Shown here in pieces: positions 18,583 to 28,080 of a stretch of 64,000 bases of DNA. Under the pieces are notes generated by a model. That model saw nothing but the letters and a program-made list of their open reading frames with translations. It was not told the origin of the DNA and did not search any database. Where the stretch lies: assembly GCF_013347965.1 (NCBI RefSeq), contig NZ_CP048810.1, positions 868,001-932,000 of the forward strand, given 5' to 3'. The DNA is from Pseudomonas bijieensis. GTDB lineage: Bacteria; Pseudomonadota; Gammaproteobacteria; Pseudomonadales; Pseudomonadaceae. The position numbers and the translations under genes are program-made. Every line of letters starts with the position of its first letter. The stretch's first letter is position 1.

Positions 18583-19213
18583 TTTTCCCGGTATCAAGAG
18601 ACCGCACTCCACCCGTAATCATTGGCAGCAGGGTTTTCGGTACCAAAATCACCAAGGCCAGATGAATCACGACGAATGAAGCAATCATCGCCATCGCCCC
18701 GAAATGTACATAACGAGCAACGTCATAGCCGCCCAGCAGCGCGACCAACTCTTGCAGTTGAATGGGTTTCCAGATCGCCACGCCCGAGATCACGACGAGT
18801 GCGCCTGCCGCCAGCACCATCCAGTACATCAGACGCTGCACCGCGTTATAGACGCCCTTTTCATGCACCAGCCGTAAGCGCAAAGCGTCCGTCAAATCAT
18901 GCTTCAACGCGGCTAGCCCGATGGGCAGCAACTCACGTTTGAAATGCCGACTGGCGAACCCGTACAGCAGATAAATTGAGCCGTTGATCAGCAGCAGCCA
19001 CATGAATGCGAAATGCCAGGCCAGCGCCCCGCCCAACCAACCGCCCACGGTCACCGCTGCCGGAAACCTGAAGCCGAACAGCGGCGAGGCGTTGTAAATG
19101 GCCCAACCGCTCATGAACATGCAGACCATGCAAACGGCGTTGAGCCAGTGGGTAAGGCGAACCGGCCAGGGATGAAGCTTTTTCTGTCTCACGTGTTTCC
19201 CCTTGGAAGCCAT
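18569..19213 (-). CDS. Membrane cytochrome b (b561/Ni-Fe hydrogenase cytochrome-like)
   Basis: A 214-residue inner-membrane protein with four or five transmembrane helices. Heme-ligand histidines sit where expected: LHPWPVRLTHWLNA near 13-26, LAWHFAFMW near 64-72 and YVHFGAMAMI in the later half. It matches the prokaryotic cytochrome b561/thiosulfate-reductase b fold rather than MsrQ. It overlaps the molybdoenzyme gene downstream and follows the secreted-protein gene by 50 bp. It very likely carries electrons between quinol and the periplasmic Mo enzyme. Confidence 0.88.
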   Translation of the reverse strand: MASKGKHVRQKKLHPWPVRLTHWLNAVCMVCMFMSGWAIYNASPLFGFRFPAAVTVGGWLGGALAWHFAFMWLLLINGSIYLLYGFASRHFKRELLPIGLAALKHDLTDALRLRLVHEKGVYNAVQRLMYWMVLAAGALVVISGVAIWKPIQLQELVALLGGYDVARYVHFGAMAMIASFVVIHLALVILVPKTLLPMITGGVRSLDTGKNGHD

Positions 19214-19263
19214 CCATGTAGCGGAGCGTTGCCAGACGACAGCGCCCCTGCCTTTTCAGGTAA

Positions 19264-19876
19264 TTACATCGGTGGTTGGAAGCCATCCTTGCCAACCGCG
19301 ATGCCGCGCGCGGTGGTTCCATCTGCGGCCGGGAACACGACAATTTTCGTACCTTTGACCAGTTCATCGGCTTTGCCTGGCTCGACGTAGGCGATTGGCA
19401 CATCATCCGGTACGACGATTTGTTTCTCGCCGCCCTTGTAGTTGACGGTCAATGTGCGGCCGTCAGCTTTGGACAGTTTCCCCCACGGTACCGTTGGTCA
19501 TGGTGCCTGTGCTGCCATCCGCATTCTGCCAGCCGTAATGACCTTCGCCGCTGCCCTTGAGGCTGGCGTCGAATACCGTGACCTCCAGCGCCTTCAATGT
19601 TCCGTTGGCCTGCGGGATGGCCGCCGAGCCAATGAAGCTGTCGGATTTGATCGAGTCGATATTGGCCTTCGATACCCGGTTGATACCGGTCTTGTCTGTC
19701 AGTCCGATCGTCTGCTGGGCGCCGGAGCGGACAGTGAATGTCAGCGTGTTGTTGCTGACGCTCTCCACCGTACCGCGCAACGGTTTGATGACCGGCATGT
19801 CGGCCGCGGTGGCAATGACGGCAGCACTGAGCATCAACAAACCGAATGTGGTAGACAGGGCGTGTTTGAGTTGCAT
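19264..19876 (-). pseudogene. Secreted protein gene interrupted by a frameshift in a G5 run
   Basis: The first frame gives a 137-residue product with a clear Sec signal (MQLKHALSTTFGLLMLSAAV, cleavage after ATAA). It runs into a stop just after GTMTNGTVGETVQS. The next frame continues KADGRTLTVNYKGGEKQIVV to a natural stop at 19264. Removing one base from the run of five G (C at 19480-19484 on the plus strand) joins them as TVGKLSKADGRTLTVNY, a sensible 203-residue protein. It is therefore either a recent pseudogene or a sequencing error. The gene heads the operon with the cytochrome b and molybdoenzyme genes. The mature part looks beta-rich; function unknown. Confidence 0.8.
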
Positions 19877-19944
19877 GGCGACGATTCCTCATGGGTTGAT
19901 GTGCCGCCATCCTCGACCGCAGACCGGGACGTCACGATGACCGC

Positions 19945-19997
19945 CGAATGACATTTTTGTCATTCGCCAACCCTGCCCTTGAATGACAGAAATGTAA
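19945..19997. promoter_or_regulatory. CusR/CopR/HprR-type response-regulator box in the divergent promoter
   Basis: A perfect inverted repeat CGAATGACA-N4-TGTCATTCG occupies 19945-19966. A second, degenerate copy (GAATGACA at 19981-19988, then ATGTAA) follows 36 bp later. The core ATGACA-N4/5-TGTCAT matches the box recognised by heavy-metal/oxidant response regulators of the CusR-HprR group. It lies between the redox operon and the two-component genes, so it can serve both directions. Confidence 0.75.
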
Positions 19998-20091
19998 CCG
20001 ACTGCGCCGGCTCATCTCGTTACACTGCACAGCCGAGATACCGATGTCGCGGGCTGAATCCCGTCATGAAGAGACCCGAGCGCGCCTCACG

Positions 20092-20787
20092 ATGCATATC
20101 CTGCTGATCGAAGATGACACCAAAACAGGTGAGTACCTCAAAAAGGGGCTCGGCGAGTCCGGTTACAACGTCGACTGGACCCAGCATGGTGCCGACGGCC
20201 TGCACATGGCCTTGCATACGCGCTACGACCTGATCGTGCTGGACGTCATGTTGCCCGGGATTGACGGGTTTCAGATCATTGAGCTCTTGCGCGCCAGACA
20301 AGACGTCCCCGTGCTGTTCCTCACCGCTCGCGACCAGTTGCATGACCGCATTCGCGGTCTGGAACTGGGCGCCGATGATTACCTGGTCAAACCTTTTTCG
20401 TTTACCGAACTGCTGTTACGCATCCGCACCATTTTGCGTCGCGGTGTAGTGCGCGAAGCCGACCATTTCCACCTCGCCGACCTGGAGCTGGATCTGGTGC
20501 GGCGCCGCGTTACACGCCAACAGCAGGTGATTGTGCTGACCAACAAGGAATTCGCCCTGCTGCATCTGTTTCTGCGTCGGGCAGGCGATGTGCTGTCCAG
20601 GACACAGATCGCTTCGGAAGTCTGGGACATGAATTTCGACAGCGATACCAACGTGGTGGACGTAGCGGTCAAGCGTCTGCGCAACAAAGTCGACCAGCCG
20701 TATTCGATCAAACTGATCCATACCATTCGTGGTATCGGCTATGTCTGCGAGGTGAGGCCATGCGGTCCCGACGCCAACCCTCTCTGA
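20092..20787 (+). CDS. OmpR-family response regulator (CusR/HprR-like)
   Basis: A 231-residue regulator with an N-terminal receiver domain (acidic pair near 8-9, phosphoacceptor Asp51 in IVLDVMLPG, Thr79, Lys100 in DYLVKPF) and a C-terminal winged helix ending RGIGYVCEVR. It resembles the heavy-metal branch (CusR, CopR, IrlR, HprR). I start at ATG 20092 (MHILLIEDD), the conserved N-terminus; the upstream in-frame ATG is unlikely. It overlaps the sensor kinase gene by 28 bp and is divergent from the Mo/cytochrome operon, whose promoter carries a matching box. The pairing recalls E. coli HprRS-msrPQ. Confidence 0.9.
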   Translation: MHILLIEDDTKTGEYLKKGLGESGYNVDWTQHGADGLHMALHTRYDLIVLDVMLPGIDGFQIIELLRARQDVPVLFLTARDQLHDRIRGLELGADDYLVKPFSFTELLLRIRTILRRGVVREADHFHLADLELDLVRRRVTRQQQVIVLTNKEFALLHLFLRRAGDVLSRTQIASEVWDMNFDSDTNVVDVAVKRLRNKVDQPYSIKLIHTIRGIGYVCEVRPCGPDANPL

Positions 20788-22154
20788 CCCTGCGATCGAC
20801 CGTGGCGTTTTCCATGGTAGCGATGCTGGCCGTGGCCGGTGCGGGTGCTTATCTGTATCAGACGATGAAAGCCTCGGTATTGGTATACAGCGATCATGCG
20901 GTCATGGGCCGTCTGGAGCACTTTCGCAAGCTGCTGCATTACGAGCTCGCCATCGAAAAGCTGCGCGACAGCCCGCAGATTTTCAAGAACATGCTCGACA
21001 GCGAAGACGACATCTTCATCATTGAAGAGCCGGGGCAGCCACCGGTAATCCAGGTCAACCCACTCAACGTCACGCTGCCTGAACTGCCGGTGATCGGCCA
21101 GGATACAAAGCTGAGCGTCAGTGACCTGCGCAGCGGCGTGACTGACTCGGGGACAATGCTGCGCGCCGCGACCGTCGTCACGACGTCGGGTGGACGTGAA
21201 GTCCGACTGACCGCCGCGCACCTCATGGGCAAGGAAATGGCTATGCTCGCGGCGTATCGCGAGCGTATCTACCTGGCCGTTGCCCTGGCCTTTCTGGCAA
21301 CCGCGTTGCTGGGTTACCTGGTACTGCGTCGAGGGCTGCGCCCGTTGCGCAAAATGGCCGCCCATGCGGCAGCCATAACGCCCGAGCGTCTGCACAGCCG
21401 CATGGACAGCGCCGATACGCCGGTTGAACTGCAACAGCTGAGTGACGCCTATAACGCGATGCTCGATCGCCTTGCCCAGGGTTATCAGCGGTTGACGCAG
21501 TTTTCCGCCGACCTTGCCCATGAAATCCGCACGCCGGTGGGATCGCTGATGGGGCATTGCCAGGTCGCCCTTCGCCAACGCCGCAGCGAGGATGACTATC
21601 AGGCACTGATCGCTTCGAACCTTGAAGAGCTCGAACGGATCTCGCGCATCGTCGAAAGCATTCTGTTCCTTGCGCGCGCCGATGAAGCGCAAGCAGTGGT
21701 GGAGCGCCAAAAGCTATCGCTGCATGACGAATCACAGCGCATTGCCGAATATTTTGAAGGCTTGGCCGAAGAGCGGCAAATGAGCTTCCAGATAACAGGC
21801 GATGGCAACGTGCTCGCCGACCCCTTGCTGCTGCGCAGAGCCTTGAGCAACCTGGTAGCAAACGCAATTCGCTACGCCTACGAAGGCACCGAGATTCTGA
21901 TGCGGGTAATGGAAAACCACGGCGGTGCCCGGATTGAGGTGGAGAACCAAGGGCCTGTGCTGAGTGACGAAACCTTGGGCAAACTCTTCGACCGCTTTTA
22001 CCGTGGCGATGCGTCTCGCCACCAAAACTCCGACTCTTACGGCCTTGGCCTCGCCATCGTCGTGGCAATCATGCAACTGCATGGGGGGCACGTGCGTGTC
22101 GAACAGCCGAAACCCGGAACTATCCGTTTTTCGCTGTCATTCCCTGCAGCTTGA
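20760..22154 (+). CDS. Heavy-metal/oxidant sensor histidine kinase (CusS/HprS-like)
   Basis: A 464-residue inner-membrane kinase. One helix lies at residues 14-34 and a second at about 168-190, enclosing a periplasmic sensor loop of about 130 residues. HAMP and dimerisation segments follow, with the phosphoaccepting His254 in DLAHEIRTPVG. The ATPase part shows NLVANAIRYA (N-box), a degenerate G1 and SYGLGLAIV (G2). The periplasmic loop has no Cys or Met cluster and few His, so a redox signal may be as likely as copper. It is translated with the response regulator. Confidence 0.9.
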   Translation: MRSRRQPSLTLRSTVAFSMVAMLAVAGAGAYLYQTMKASVLVYSDHAVMGRLEHFRKLLHYELAIEKLRDSPQIFKNMLDSEDDIFIIEEPGQPPVIQVNPLNVTLPELPVIGQDTKLSVSDLRSGVTDSGTMLRAATVVTTSGGREVRLTAAHLMGKEMAMLAAYRERIYLAVALAFLATALLGYLVLRRGLRPLRKMAAHAAAITPERLHSRMDSADTPVELQQLSDAYNAMLDRLAQGYQRLTQFSADLAHEIRTPVGSLMGHCQVALRQRRSEDDYQALIASNLEELERISRIVESILFLARADEAQAVVERQKLSLHDESQRIAEYFEGLAEERQMSFQITGDGNVLADPLLLRRALSNLVANAIRYAYEGTEILMRVMENHGGARIEVENQGPVLSDETLGKLFDRFYRGDASRHQNSDSYGLGLAIVVAIMQLHGGHVRVEQPKPGTIRFSLSFPAA

Positions 22155-22212
22155 ACGACATCAGCGGGCAGCGTTTGTCGTTCGCGCCTTCACTGAACAT
22201 CATGCAAGCACG

Positions 22213-22719
22213 TTATCCCTTTGAAAGCGTGCTCCGGCTCTGATGTTGCTCCACTGCGTACTTTTCATCACCCGATATGGGTACCCAATCTTTCAACGGT
22301 GTCAGGAAATGCAGTTCAAAACGACGTGACAAGAACGCCCATTTTCCGTCCCGACGTTCAAACCTGTCGTGGTACAACCCGCTGACTTGCACCGGGCCTT
22401 TTTCAATGTCATGGAACAGGCAATCCGCAGCTACCGTACCTACCGCGCTGTCACCCTCGATTTGGATCAGCGGATTGGCCATCCAGTGGTGCATATGTGG
22501 CATCTGGCGCCAGCTGTTTTGCGCCATAACCAGGATTTCGTCACGGTTTCCGGCCTTGCCGAAACCCGGTAGATCCAGTGTCGATTCTTCGTGCCAGATT
22601 GCGCTCAGGAGCGACGCGTCGACGCGGTCGAAGGCATTGGCGTAGGCGCTGATCAGCGACTCGATGGCGGCGCGACTTTCCAGGGCGTCCAGTCGGGTGG
22701 TCAGTTCTTCAATGTTCAT
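22213..22719 (-). CDS. NTF2-like/SnoaL-fold protein
   Basis: A 168-residue cytosolic protein of the SnoaL_4/NTF2 superfamily, seen from the helical start (AAIESLISAYANAFDRVDAS) followed by WHEESTLDLPG and the long C-terminal strand pattern DRFERRDGKWAFLSRRFELH. Such folds serve as small-molecule isomerases, hydratases or dioxygenase small subunits; the exact activity cannot be read. It lies 79 bp downstream of an SDR gene on the same strand and is probably co-transcribed with it. Confidence 0.8.
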   Translation of the reverse strand: MNIEELTTRLDALESRAAIESLISAYANAFDRVDASLLSAIWHEESTLDLPGFGKAGNRDEILVMAQNSWRQMPHMHHWMANPLIQIEGDSAVGTVAADCLFHDIEKGPVQVSGLYHDRFERRDGKWAFLSRRFELHFLTPLKDWVPISGDEKYAVEQHQSRSTLSKG

Positions 22720-22798
22720 GATGAGGTTTCCTGCTGAGGCTTCGCAAAAGCGCTGAAAGCAACCCTCTGAGAGGGCTGCGCTACGGTTGAGCGAGTGT

Positions 22799-23557
22799 TC
22801 AGATCTGCGACAGGCCGCCGTCGACCATCAGTTCCACACCGTTGACATATTTCGCATCGGCGGATGCAAGGAACAGTGCCGACGAGGCGATTTCTTCAGG
22901 TTGGGCCATATACCCCAGCGGAGTGATCTGCTCGACATGCTGGCGCAGCGCGGCAATGTCGCTTTCGCTCATCTTCAAGCCGTTATCCATCAGAGGGGTG
23001 CGGGTGAAGCCTGGGCTCAGGACATTCGCTCGAATCTTGCGACCTTTCAGTTCGTTGGCCCAAGTTCTTGCGAAAGACCGCACCGCAGCCTTGGATGCGT
23101 TGTAGAGGCTCAGTCCTTCCATCCCATTGCTGGAGCAGATAGAAGCCGTCAGCACGATCGAAGCGCCATTTTTCAACAAAGGCATCAACGTCTGCACAGT
23201 AAAAAAGACGCCCTTCACGTTAATGTCGAACATGTTGAAGTAAGCCGCCTCGGTGGTCTCGCCCAGCGGATTTTTTTCGCAAATACCCGCGTTGGCAAAC
23301 ACTGAGTCCAACTGATCGTTGCGGGCCTCGATCGTCGCCTTGAGCTTATCCAGATCAGCCTGGCGCGCGACATCGGAAGTGACCGCGATCGCTCTATCGC
23401 CCAGCTTGGCCACCGCCGCTTCCAGCGTGGCTGCAGAACGCCCAGTGATGTAAACACGTCTGGCCCCCTCGGCAATCAAGCCCTGCGCAATCGCAAACCC
23501 GATCCCGGTGGATGCGCCGGTGACGACCGCAACCTGATTAGCGAATTTACCTGACAT
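22799..23557 (-). CDS. Short-chain dehydrogenase/reductase
   Basis: A 252-residue classical SDR with cofactor motif TGASTGIG (residues 13-20), NAG (near 87-90), catalytic Ser in VLTASICSSN, YNASK (Tyr and Lys) and the C-terminal GVELMVDGG. I start at ATG 23557 with GAGGAGT upstream; an upstream ATG would add 33 unlikely residues. It is divergent from an MFS gene and precedes the NTF2-like gene. The substrate is unknown. Confidence 0.9.
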   Translation of the reverse strand: MSGKFANQVAVVTGASTGIGFAIAQGLIAEGARRVYITGRSAATLEAAVAKLGDRAIAVTSDVARQADLDKLKATIEARNDQLDSVFANAGICEKNPLGETTEAAYFNMFDINVKGVFFTVQTLMPLLKNGASIVLTASICSSNGMEGLSLYNASKAAVRSFARTWANELKGRKIRANVLSPGFTRTPLMDNGLKMSESDIAALRQHVEQITPLGYMAQPEEIASSALFLASADAKYVNGVELMVDGGLSQI

Positions 23558-23779
23558 ATCTGACTCCTCAGTCTCGGTTGTGTGGATCGACTGAAACCAC
23601 AGTGCGGCCATTTTGAGAGGAGTCAGGAGCTGGGCGGCACTGCCATAAATGAACATTGGCCGTTCAATTATGTGAGGCGTAAGCGAAGGTTTGATCGTTT
23701 AGATTGGAGCCAGCTGATTCAGAGCATGACCCGCAATCGAGAATATTCTGGAACCGAATGGTTTCAGACAGGAGACCCT

Positions 23780-25237
23780 ATGCCTCAGAAAAAAGTCGCC
23801 CCACCAGAACCGCGGCGCTGGTTGATGTTCGCCATCTTATTGGTCGGTGCGTTTTTACCGCCTCTGGATTTTTTCATCGTGAACGTGGCGCTGCCCTCGA
23901 TTCAGCAATCGCTGGGCACGGCCTCATCCGCCGAACAGTTGATCATCTCCTCGTATGCGACGCTTTATGCCGTGACACTGATTACCGGCGGACGGCTTGG
24001 TGACATCTACGGTCGCATGAGAATGTTTTTCCTTGGCCTGGTTGGTTTCGCAGTTGCCTCACTGATCTGCGGCGTCGCCGAATCACCTTGGGTGTTGATC
24101 GCCGGACGTTCGCTGCAAGGCGTGACGGCAGCCGTCATGGCGCCCCAGGCACTCGCTTCGGCGCAGGCTATATTTCCCGAGTCCGAAAAGCCCTTGGCGC
24201 TGAGTCTCTATGGCGCGGTCTTTGGACTGGCGTCGGTAGTCGGCCAGGCACTTGGCGGGATATTGATATCGCTCAACCTGATGGGCTTGGGGTGGCGGGC
24301 GATATTTCTGGTTAATTTGCCGATTGCGTTGCTGGTCATCCTGATCGCAATTCCCGTGGTCAGGGAAACCCGCGCACAACATACAAGCAAGCTGGATCTG
24401 GGCGGAACGGTACTGTCCATGGTGACGCTTGGGGCTCTGATCGTTCCATTGATCGAAGGGCGTGAGGCGGGCTGGCCTTTGTGGGCCTGGCTGTCGCTTG
24501 CGGCGGTGCCGCTGCTGGCCTGGCTGTTCTGGCACTACGAAGCCCGTTTGCACCAAGCGCAAGGCGCACCGTTGCTCAATCCTGCCGCACTGCGCACGCC
24601 TGGGCTGGGCCGGGCACTGCTCGTCGCCCTGACCTTTTACGCGATCGGCGTGTTTTTCTTGCTGTTTTCCATTTATTTACAGGGAGCGCTGCATACGAGC
24701 CCACTCAATGCAGGCCTCGTCTTCCTTCCTTTCGGCGCGGGATTTTTGCTGGGACCACTCTCCACCCCTCAATTCAGGCGTTTTCTGGGGGCATACGTCA
24801 ATCCGGTCGGGATGGGACTTGAAGTGTTGGGATTCGTGCTCCTGGCCTGGCTCGTGGCGCACACACCGATGGCCGTCACGCCCCCTGCGCTGCCCCTCGC
24901 CGTCATCCTCTTTCTGATCGGTTTCGGACAAGGACTGGCCCTTCCGACATTGATGCGCATGATCACAGGACGCGTGGCGCCCGCATATTCCGGCATGATT
25001 GCGGGCATTGCCAGTTCCACCCTGCAAATCAGCACGTCACTGAGCGTGGCGATAATAGGCGGCATTTTCTACACCCTTCTGGGCACGGATACAGACGCGG
25101 CGGCCATCACCCACGCCTTCACCGTTTCCATATTCTGCATCGCGGCATGCCTGGCCTTGGGCGCGGGACTCAGCCTTACCCTGGCACGCCAACCTGCTGC
25201 GCAATTGCAAACGGCAGCCATGCGCCCGGCAGAGTGA
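23780..25237 (+). CDS. MFS efflux transporter, DHA2 family
   Basis: A 485-residue inner-membrane proton-driven exporter with about 14 predicted helices. Motif A is present as GGRLGDIYGRMRM near residues 70-83, with the antiporter-type RSLQGVTAAVM following. ATG 23780 follows GGAG by five bases; the frame is open further upstream but without coding character. It ends one base before the stop of the convergent LysR gene. It may export the product of, or protect against, a substrate handled by the divergent SDR and NTF2-like genes. Confidence 0.85.
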   Translation: MPQKKVAPPEPRRWLMFAILLVGAFLPPLDFFIVNVALPSIQQSLGTASSAEQLIISSYATLYAVTLITGGRLGDIYGRMRMFFLGLVGFAVASLICGVAESPWVLIAGRSLQGVTAAVMAPQALASAQAIFPESEKPLALSLYGAVFGLASVVGQALGGILISLNLMGLGWRAIFLVNLPIALLVILIAIPVVRETRAQHTSKLDLGGTVLSMVTLGALIVPLIEGREAGWPLWAWLSLAAVPLLAWLFWHYEARLHQAQGAPLLNPAALRTPGLGRALLVALTFYAIGVFFLLFSIYLQGALHTSPLNAGLVFLPFGAGFLLGPLSTPQFRRFLGAYVNPVGMGLEVLGFVLLAWLVAHTPMAVTPPALPLAVILFLIGFGQGLALPTLMRMITGRVAPAYSGMIAGIASSTLQISTSLSVAIIGGIFYTLLGTDTDAAAITHAFTVSIFCIAACLALGAGLSLTLARQPAAQLQTAAMRPAE

Positions 25238-25238
25238 G

Positions 25239-26099
25239 TCAACTGCCTTCCTGCGAGCCGATCATGCTCGAGGCAAGGTCGGCAAGGGCGCGAAGGCTGT
25301 CCATCCGCCGCATGTCCTGGTGATAACCCATCCATATGTCGCGACCCGGTGGCGGTTCATGCGGATCAATCAGCCGCAGCGCCGTTAACTGGTCGCCCAG
25401 GACGCGGGGCAATACGGCGACACCCTGCCCTTGCGCGCACATTTGCGCCTGGACTGTGCGGCTGCTACTGGTGAACACAGTACGGGCCAGAGGGTAACGC
25501 TGCTGCAGCCACTGCACATCGGGATAATGAGACTGGGCAACACTCATGGTAATCAAACCAACCCCGTCGCCCTGTGGCGCGGGGTCAGGAGATCCGACGG
25601 CTGCGTATAACCCATAGCTCAGGGTAGTCAGCTTGCGGTGAACGATATCGGGTTCGGTGAAAGGCACGATCCGAAACGCGATGTCGGCGTCGCGACGAGC
25701 AAGGTCAAACAATCGATGCCCCGCGATGACCTCGGGCACGATCAGCGGATAACGTCGCCCCAGTTCGTTCAGGACCGGGGCCAGCACGTAACAGGCGAAC
25801 CAGTCAGCGGAAGAAATGCGCAACACACCTTCTGGCTGTGCGCTGTCCCCCGCAAGGCGCCTTTCGATTGCCAACGCACTTTGCTCCATTTCCTGCGCCA
25901 GGCTGAGCAGCTTTTCTCCGCTGTCGGTCAGTACAAGACCTTGGGTGGTACGAAGAAAAATGGGCTGGCCACTGGACTGTTCAAGCACCTGCAAGCGCCG
26001 CCCCACGGTCGGATGGCTAACACCCAACTGCTTGGCGGCAGCGCCCAACGACCCGCTGCGGGCAATCGCGAGAAAGACCCGCACATCACTCCAGTCCAT
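25239..26099 (-). CDS. LysR-family transcriptional regulator
   Basis: A 286-residue LysR protein with helix-turn-helix at residues 4-60 (VRVFLAIARSGSLGAAAKQL, HPTVGRRLQVLEQ) and an effector domain in the GcvA-like style. Its gene is divergent from the dehydrogenase-hydrolase fusion (119-bp gap) and tail-to-tail with the MFS gene with one base between stops. The fusion gene is the likely target. Confidence 0.9.
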   Translation of the reverse strand: MDWSDVRVFLAIARSGSLGAAAKQLGVSHPTVGRRLQVLEQSSGQPIFLRTTQGLVLTDSGEKLLSLAQEMEQSALAIERRLAGDSAQPEGVLRISSADWFACYVLAPVLNELGRRYPLIVPEVIAGHRLFDLARRDADIAFRIVPFTEPDIVHRKLTTLSYGLYAAVGSPDPAPQGDGVGLITMSVAQSHYPDVQWLQQRYPLARTVFTSSSRTVQAQMCAQGQGVAVLPRVLGDQLTALRLIDPHEPPPGRDIWMGYHQDMRRMDSLRALADLASSMIGSQEGS

Positions 26100-26217
26100 G
26101 CTTTACCCCGTACAAAAATGAACAGTGAGAGTGCAGCAATGGCACTGCCGTAGCAATCCCGGGCCCGACATACTTCTGCGCATACACCTTCGTCGAAACA
26201 CCAACCGGGGACTGCAA

Positions 26218-28080
26218 ATGAAGATTGGCTTTATCGGTGTGGGAAGCATGGCCAGAGCGATCATTCCGTTGCTCATCCGGGCCGGCCATCACGTATCGGC
26301 GTGGAACCGTAGTCACGCTGCGGTTATGGATCTGGAAGGAGTAAGCGTTCTCGAATCCCCGTCCTCGGCATTTCAGCAGGAGGTCGTCATCAACATGCTT
26401 GCCGATGATGCCGCCGTCAGGGAGGTGTTGCTATCCAGCGCAGCTCTGGAAAAAGCAGACAGGGCTTGCGTTCATATCGTGATGTCGACCTTGTCGCCTT
26501 CGCTCATGGTGGAGTTGCAGGGCGTGCATGATGCAATCGGCATTGAATTGATCGCGGCGCCAGTTTTCGGCGTGCCTGCCGTGGCGGCAAATGGCGAGTT
26601 GAATATCCTGGCGGCCGGATCGCAGGGAGCGATCTCGACGGTCCAACCGCTGTTTGACCTGCTCGGGAAAAAGACCTGGTACCTGGGCGATCAACCTGAA
26701 CAGGCGTGTATCGCGAAGATCGCCGGCAACATGATGATCACTCAAGCCATCCAGTCGCTGGGCGAAGCAACCGAACTCGTTCAACGCCATGGTCTGAGCC
26801 CCTCGATTTTCGTCGCCCTCATGACCCAGACACTGTTCGCCTGCTCTACTTATCAGCGCTATGGGCAGAACATCGTGAACGGACGTTTTGAACCGGGTTT
26901 CAAACTGTCTCTTGGCCTCAAGGATATAAATCTGGCTATTGATGCGGCACGTCTCAAGAGCCTGGAATTGCCTGCAGCCGATGCCGCGCGATCGAAAATG
27001 ACGTCGGCAGTAACCCGGGGATACGGGCTCAAGGACTGGTCGGTTTTCGCTACGCAGACAGTTATCCGATCAACCGATCACGCCCAGCAACCCTGGCGAA
27101 CCGCACCGATAAAACGCTCGCGCCGTGGCAACTTCTGGGTGACCGGAGCCCGCGTTACCCATAACGGTAAAAGCTACCAAAAGGGGCCGATGTACGTAGC
27201 CTGGGAATCCCCTGAGCACATCACTCAGCCCTATCCCGTGGTGCTGGTGCACGGTGGCACGCTGCAAGGCACTGAATGGCTGGATACACCCGATGGTCGT
27301 CCGGGCTGGGCCCAGCGGTTCGTCGAAGCAGGCTTCGTAGTCTTTCGCGTCGACAGGCCCGGCCACGGGCGATCGCCGTATCACCCCGACATCATGGGAC
27401 CGGTGGGGCCAGCGTTCTCCTATGAGCGCGCCCGCGAAGTCTACTTTCCAGAGGGAGGTGGAGAAACGCAATGGCCGTTTGAGCCAGATGACGAAGCGGC
27501 GTTTGACGCCTTCATAGCAGCTTACGGCCCCATGCCGGCTGACCTTGCGGCCTCGCAGACCCTGGACGCGGATCGACTGGCCGAACTGCTCGACAGAATC
27601 GGCAAGGCCATCATCGTTACACATTCCGCTTCCGGGCCCAGTGGCTGGTTGGTCGCCGATCGTCGACCCGACCTGGTCGCAGGTATTGTGGCGGTGGAAC
27701 CTATGGGGCCGGTATTTGGCCACACGCCGGGTATAGGCAGCCTCGACTGGGGCCTGACCGCCGCCCCTCTGACCTTTGATCCACCTCGCAAAACGCCGGA
27801 GCAAGTCCGCACAGCAGAACCATCAACCCTGAAAATCCCCGGATTGCAGGGTGTTCCGGTAGCGCTGTTGACAGGTGAGACATCAGCGTTTGCTTCTTAC
27901 GCATCCAGCATCGTCCCTTTCCTGCGAAATGCGGGTGCCAACATTCAACACCTGGATCTACCGGCACTGGGCATCCACGGCAACGGCCACGGATTGATCT
28001 ATGAACGCAATTCAGATTCGGCTTTCAAGGTAGTCGCGCAGTGGCTGGAAAAATCGTTGAGCATGCCCGATCCCGCGTAG
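26218..28080 (+). CDS. Fusion of a beta-hydroxyacid dehydrogenase-like domain with an alpha/beta hydrolase
   Basis: One open frame of 620 codons holds two proteins that are normally separate. Residues 1-285 form a 3-hydroxyisobutyrate/6-phosphogluconate dehydrogenase-like unit: GFIGVGSMARA near 4-14, AAPVFGVPAVAANGEL and the conserved lysine in CIAKIAGNMM. It ends at the usual family C-terminus near YGLKDWSVFATQ. About residue 290 onward is an alpha/beta hydrolase: VLVHGGTLQG, VFRVDRPGHGRS, nucleophile Ser470 in THSASGPSGW and a late HGNGHG. No start with SD is visible at the junction, so either a true fusion protein is made or a stop codon was lost. ATG 26218 is chosen for the conserved MKIGFIG start. 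LysR gene divergent. Confidence 0.8.
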   Translation: MKIGFIGVGSMARAIIPLLIRAGHHVSAWNRSHAAVMDLEGVSVLESPSSAFQQEVVINMLADDAAVREVLLSSAALEKADRACVHIVMSTLSPSLMVELQGVHDAIGIELIAAPVFGVPAVAANGELNILAAGSQGAISTVQPLFDLLGKKTWYLGDQPEQACIAKIAGNMMITQAIQSLGEATELVQRHGLSPSIFVALMTQTLFACSTYQRYGQNIVNGRFEPGFKLSLGLKDINLAIDAARLKSLELPAADAARSKMTSAVTRGYGLKDWSVFATQTVIRSTDHAQQPWRTAPIKRSRRGNFWVTGARVTHNGKSYQKGPMYVAWESPEHITQPYPVVLVHGGTLQGTEWLDTPDGRPGWAQRFVEAGFVVFRVDRPGHGRSPYHPDIMGPVGPAFSYERAREVYFPEGGGETQWPFEPDDEAAFDAFIAAYGPMPADLAASQTLDADRLAELLDRIGKAIIVTHSASGPSGWLVADRRPDLVAGIVAVEPMGPVFGHTPGIGSLDWGLTAAPLTFDPPRKTPEQVRTAEPSTLKIPGLQGVPVALLTGETSAFASYASSIVPFLRNAGANIQHLDLPALGIHGNGHGLIYERNSDSAFKVVAQWLEKSLSMPDPA

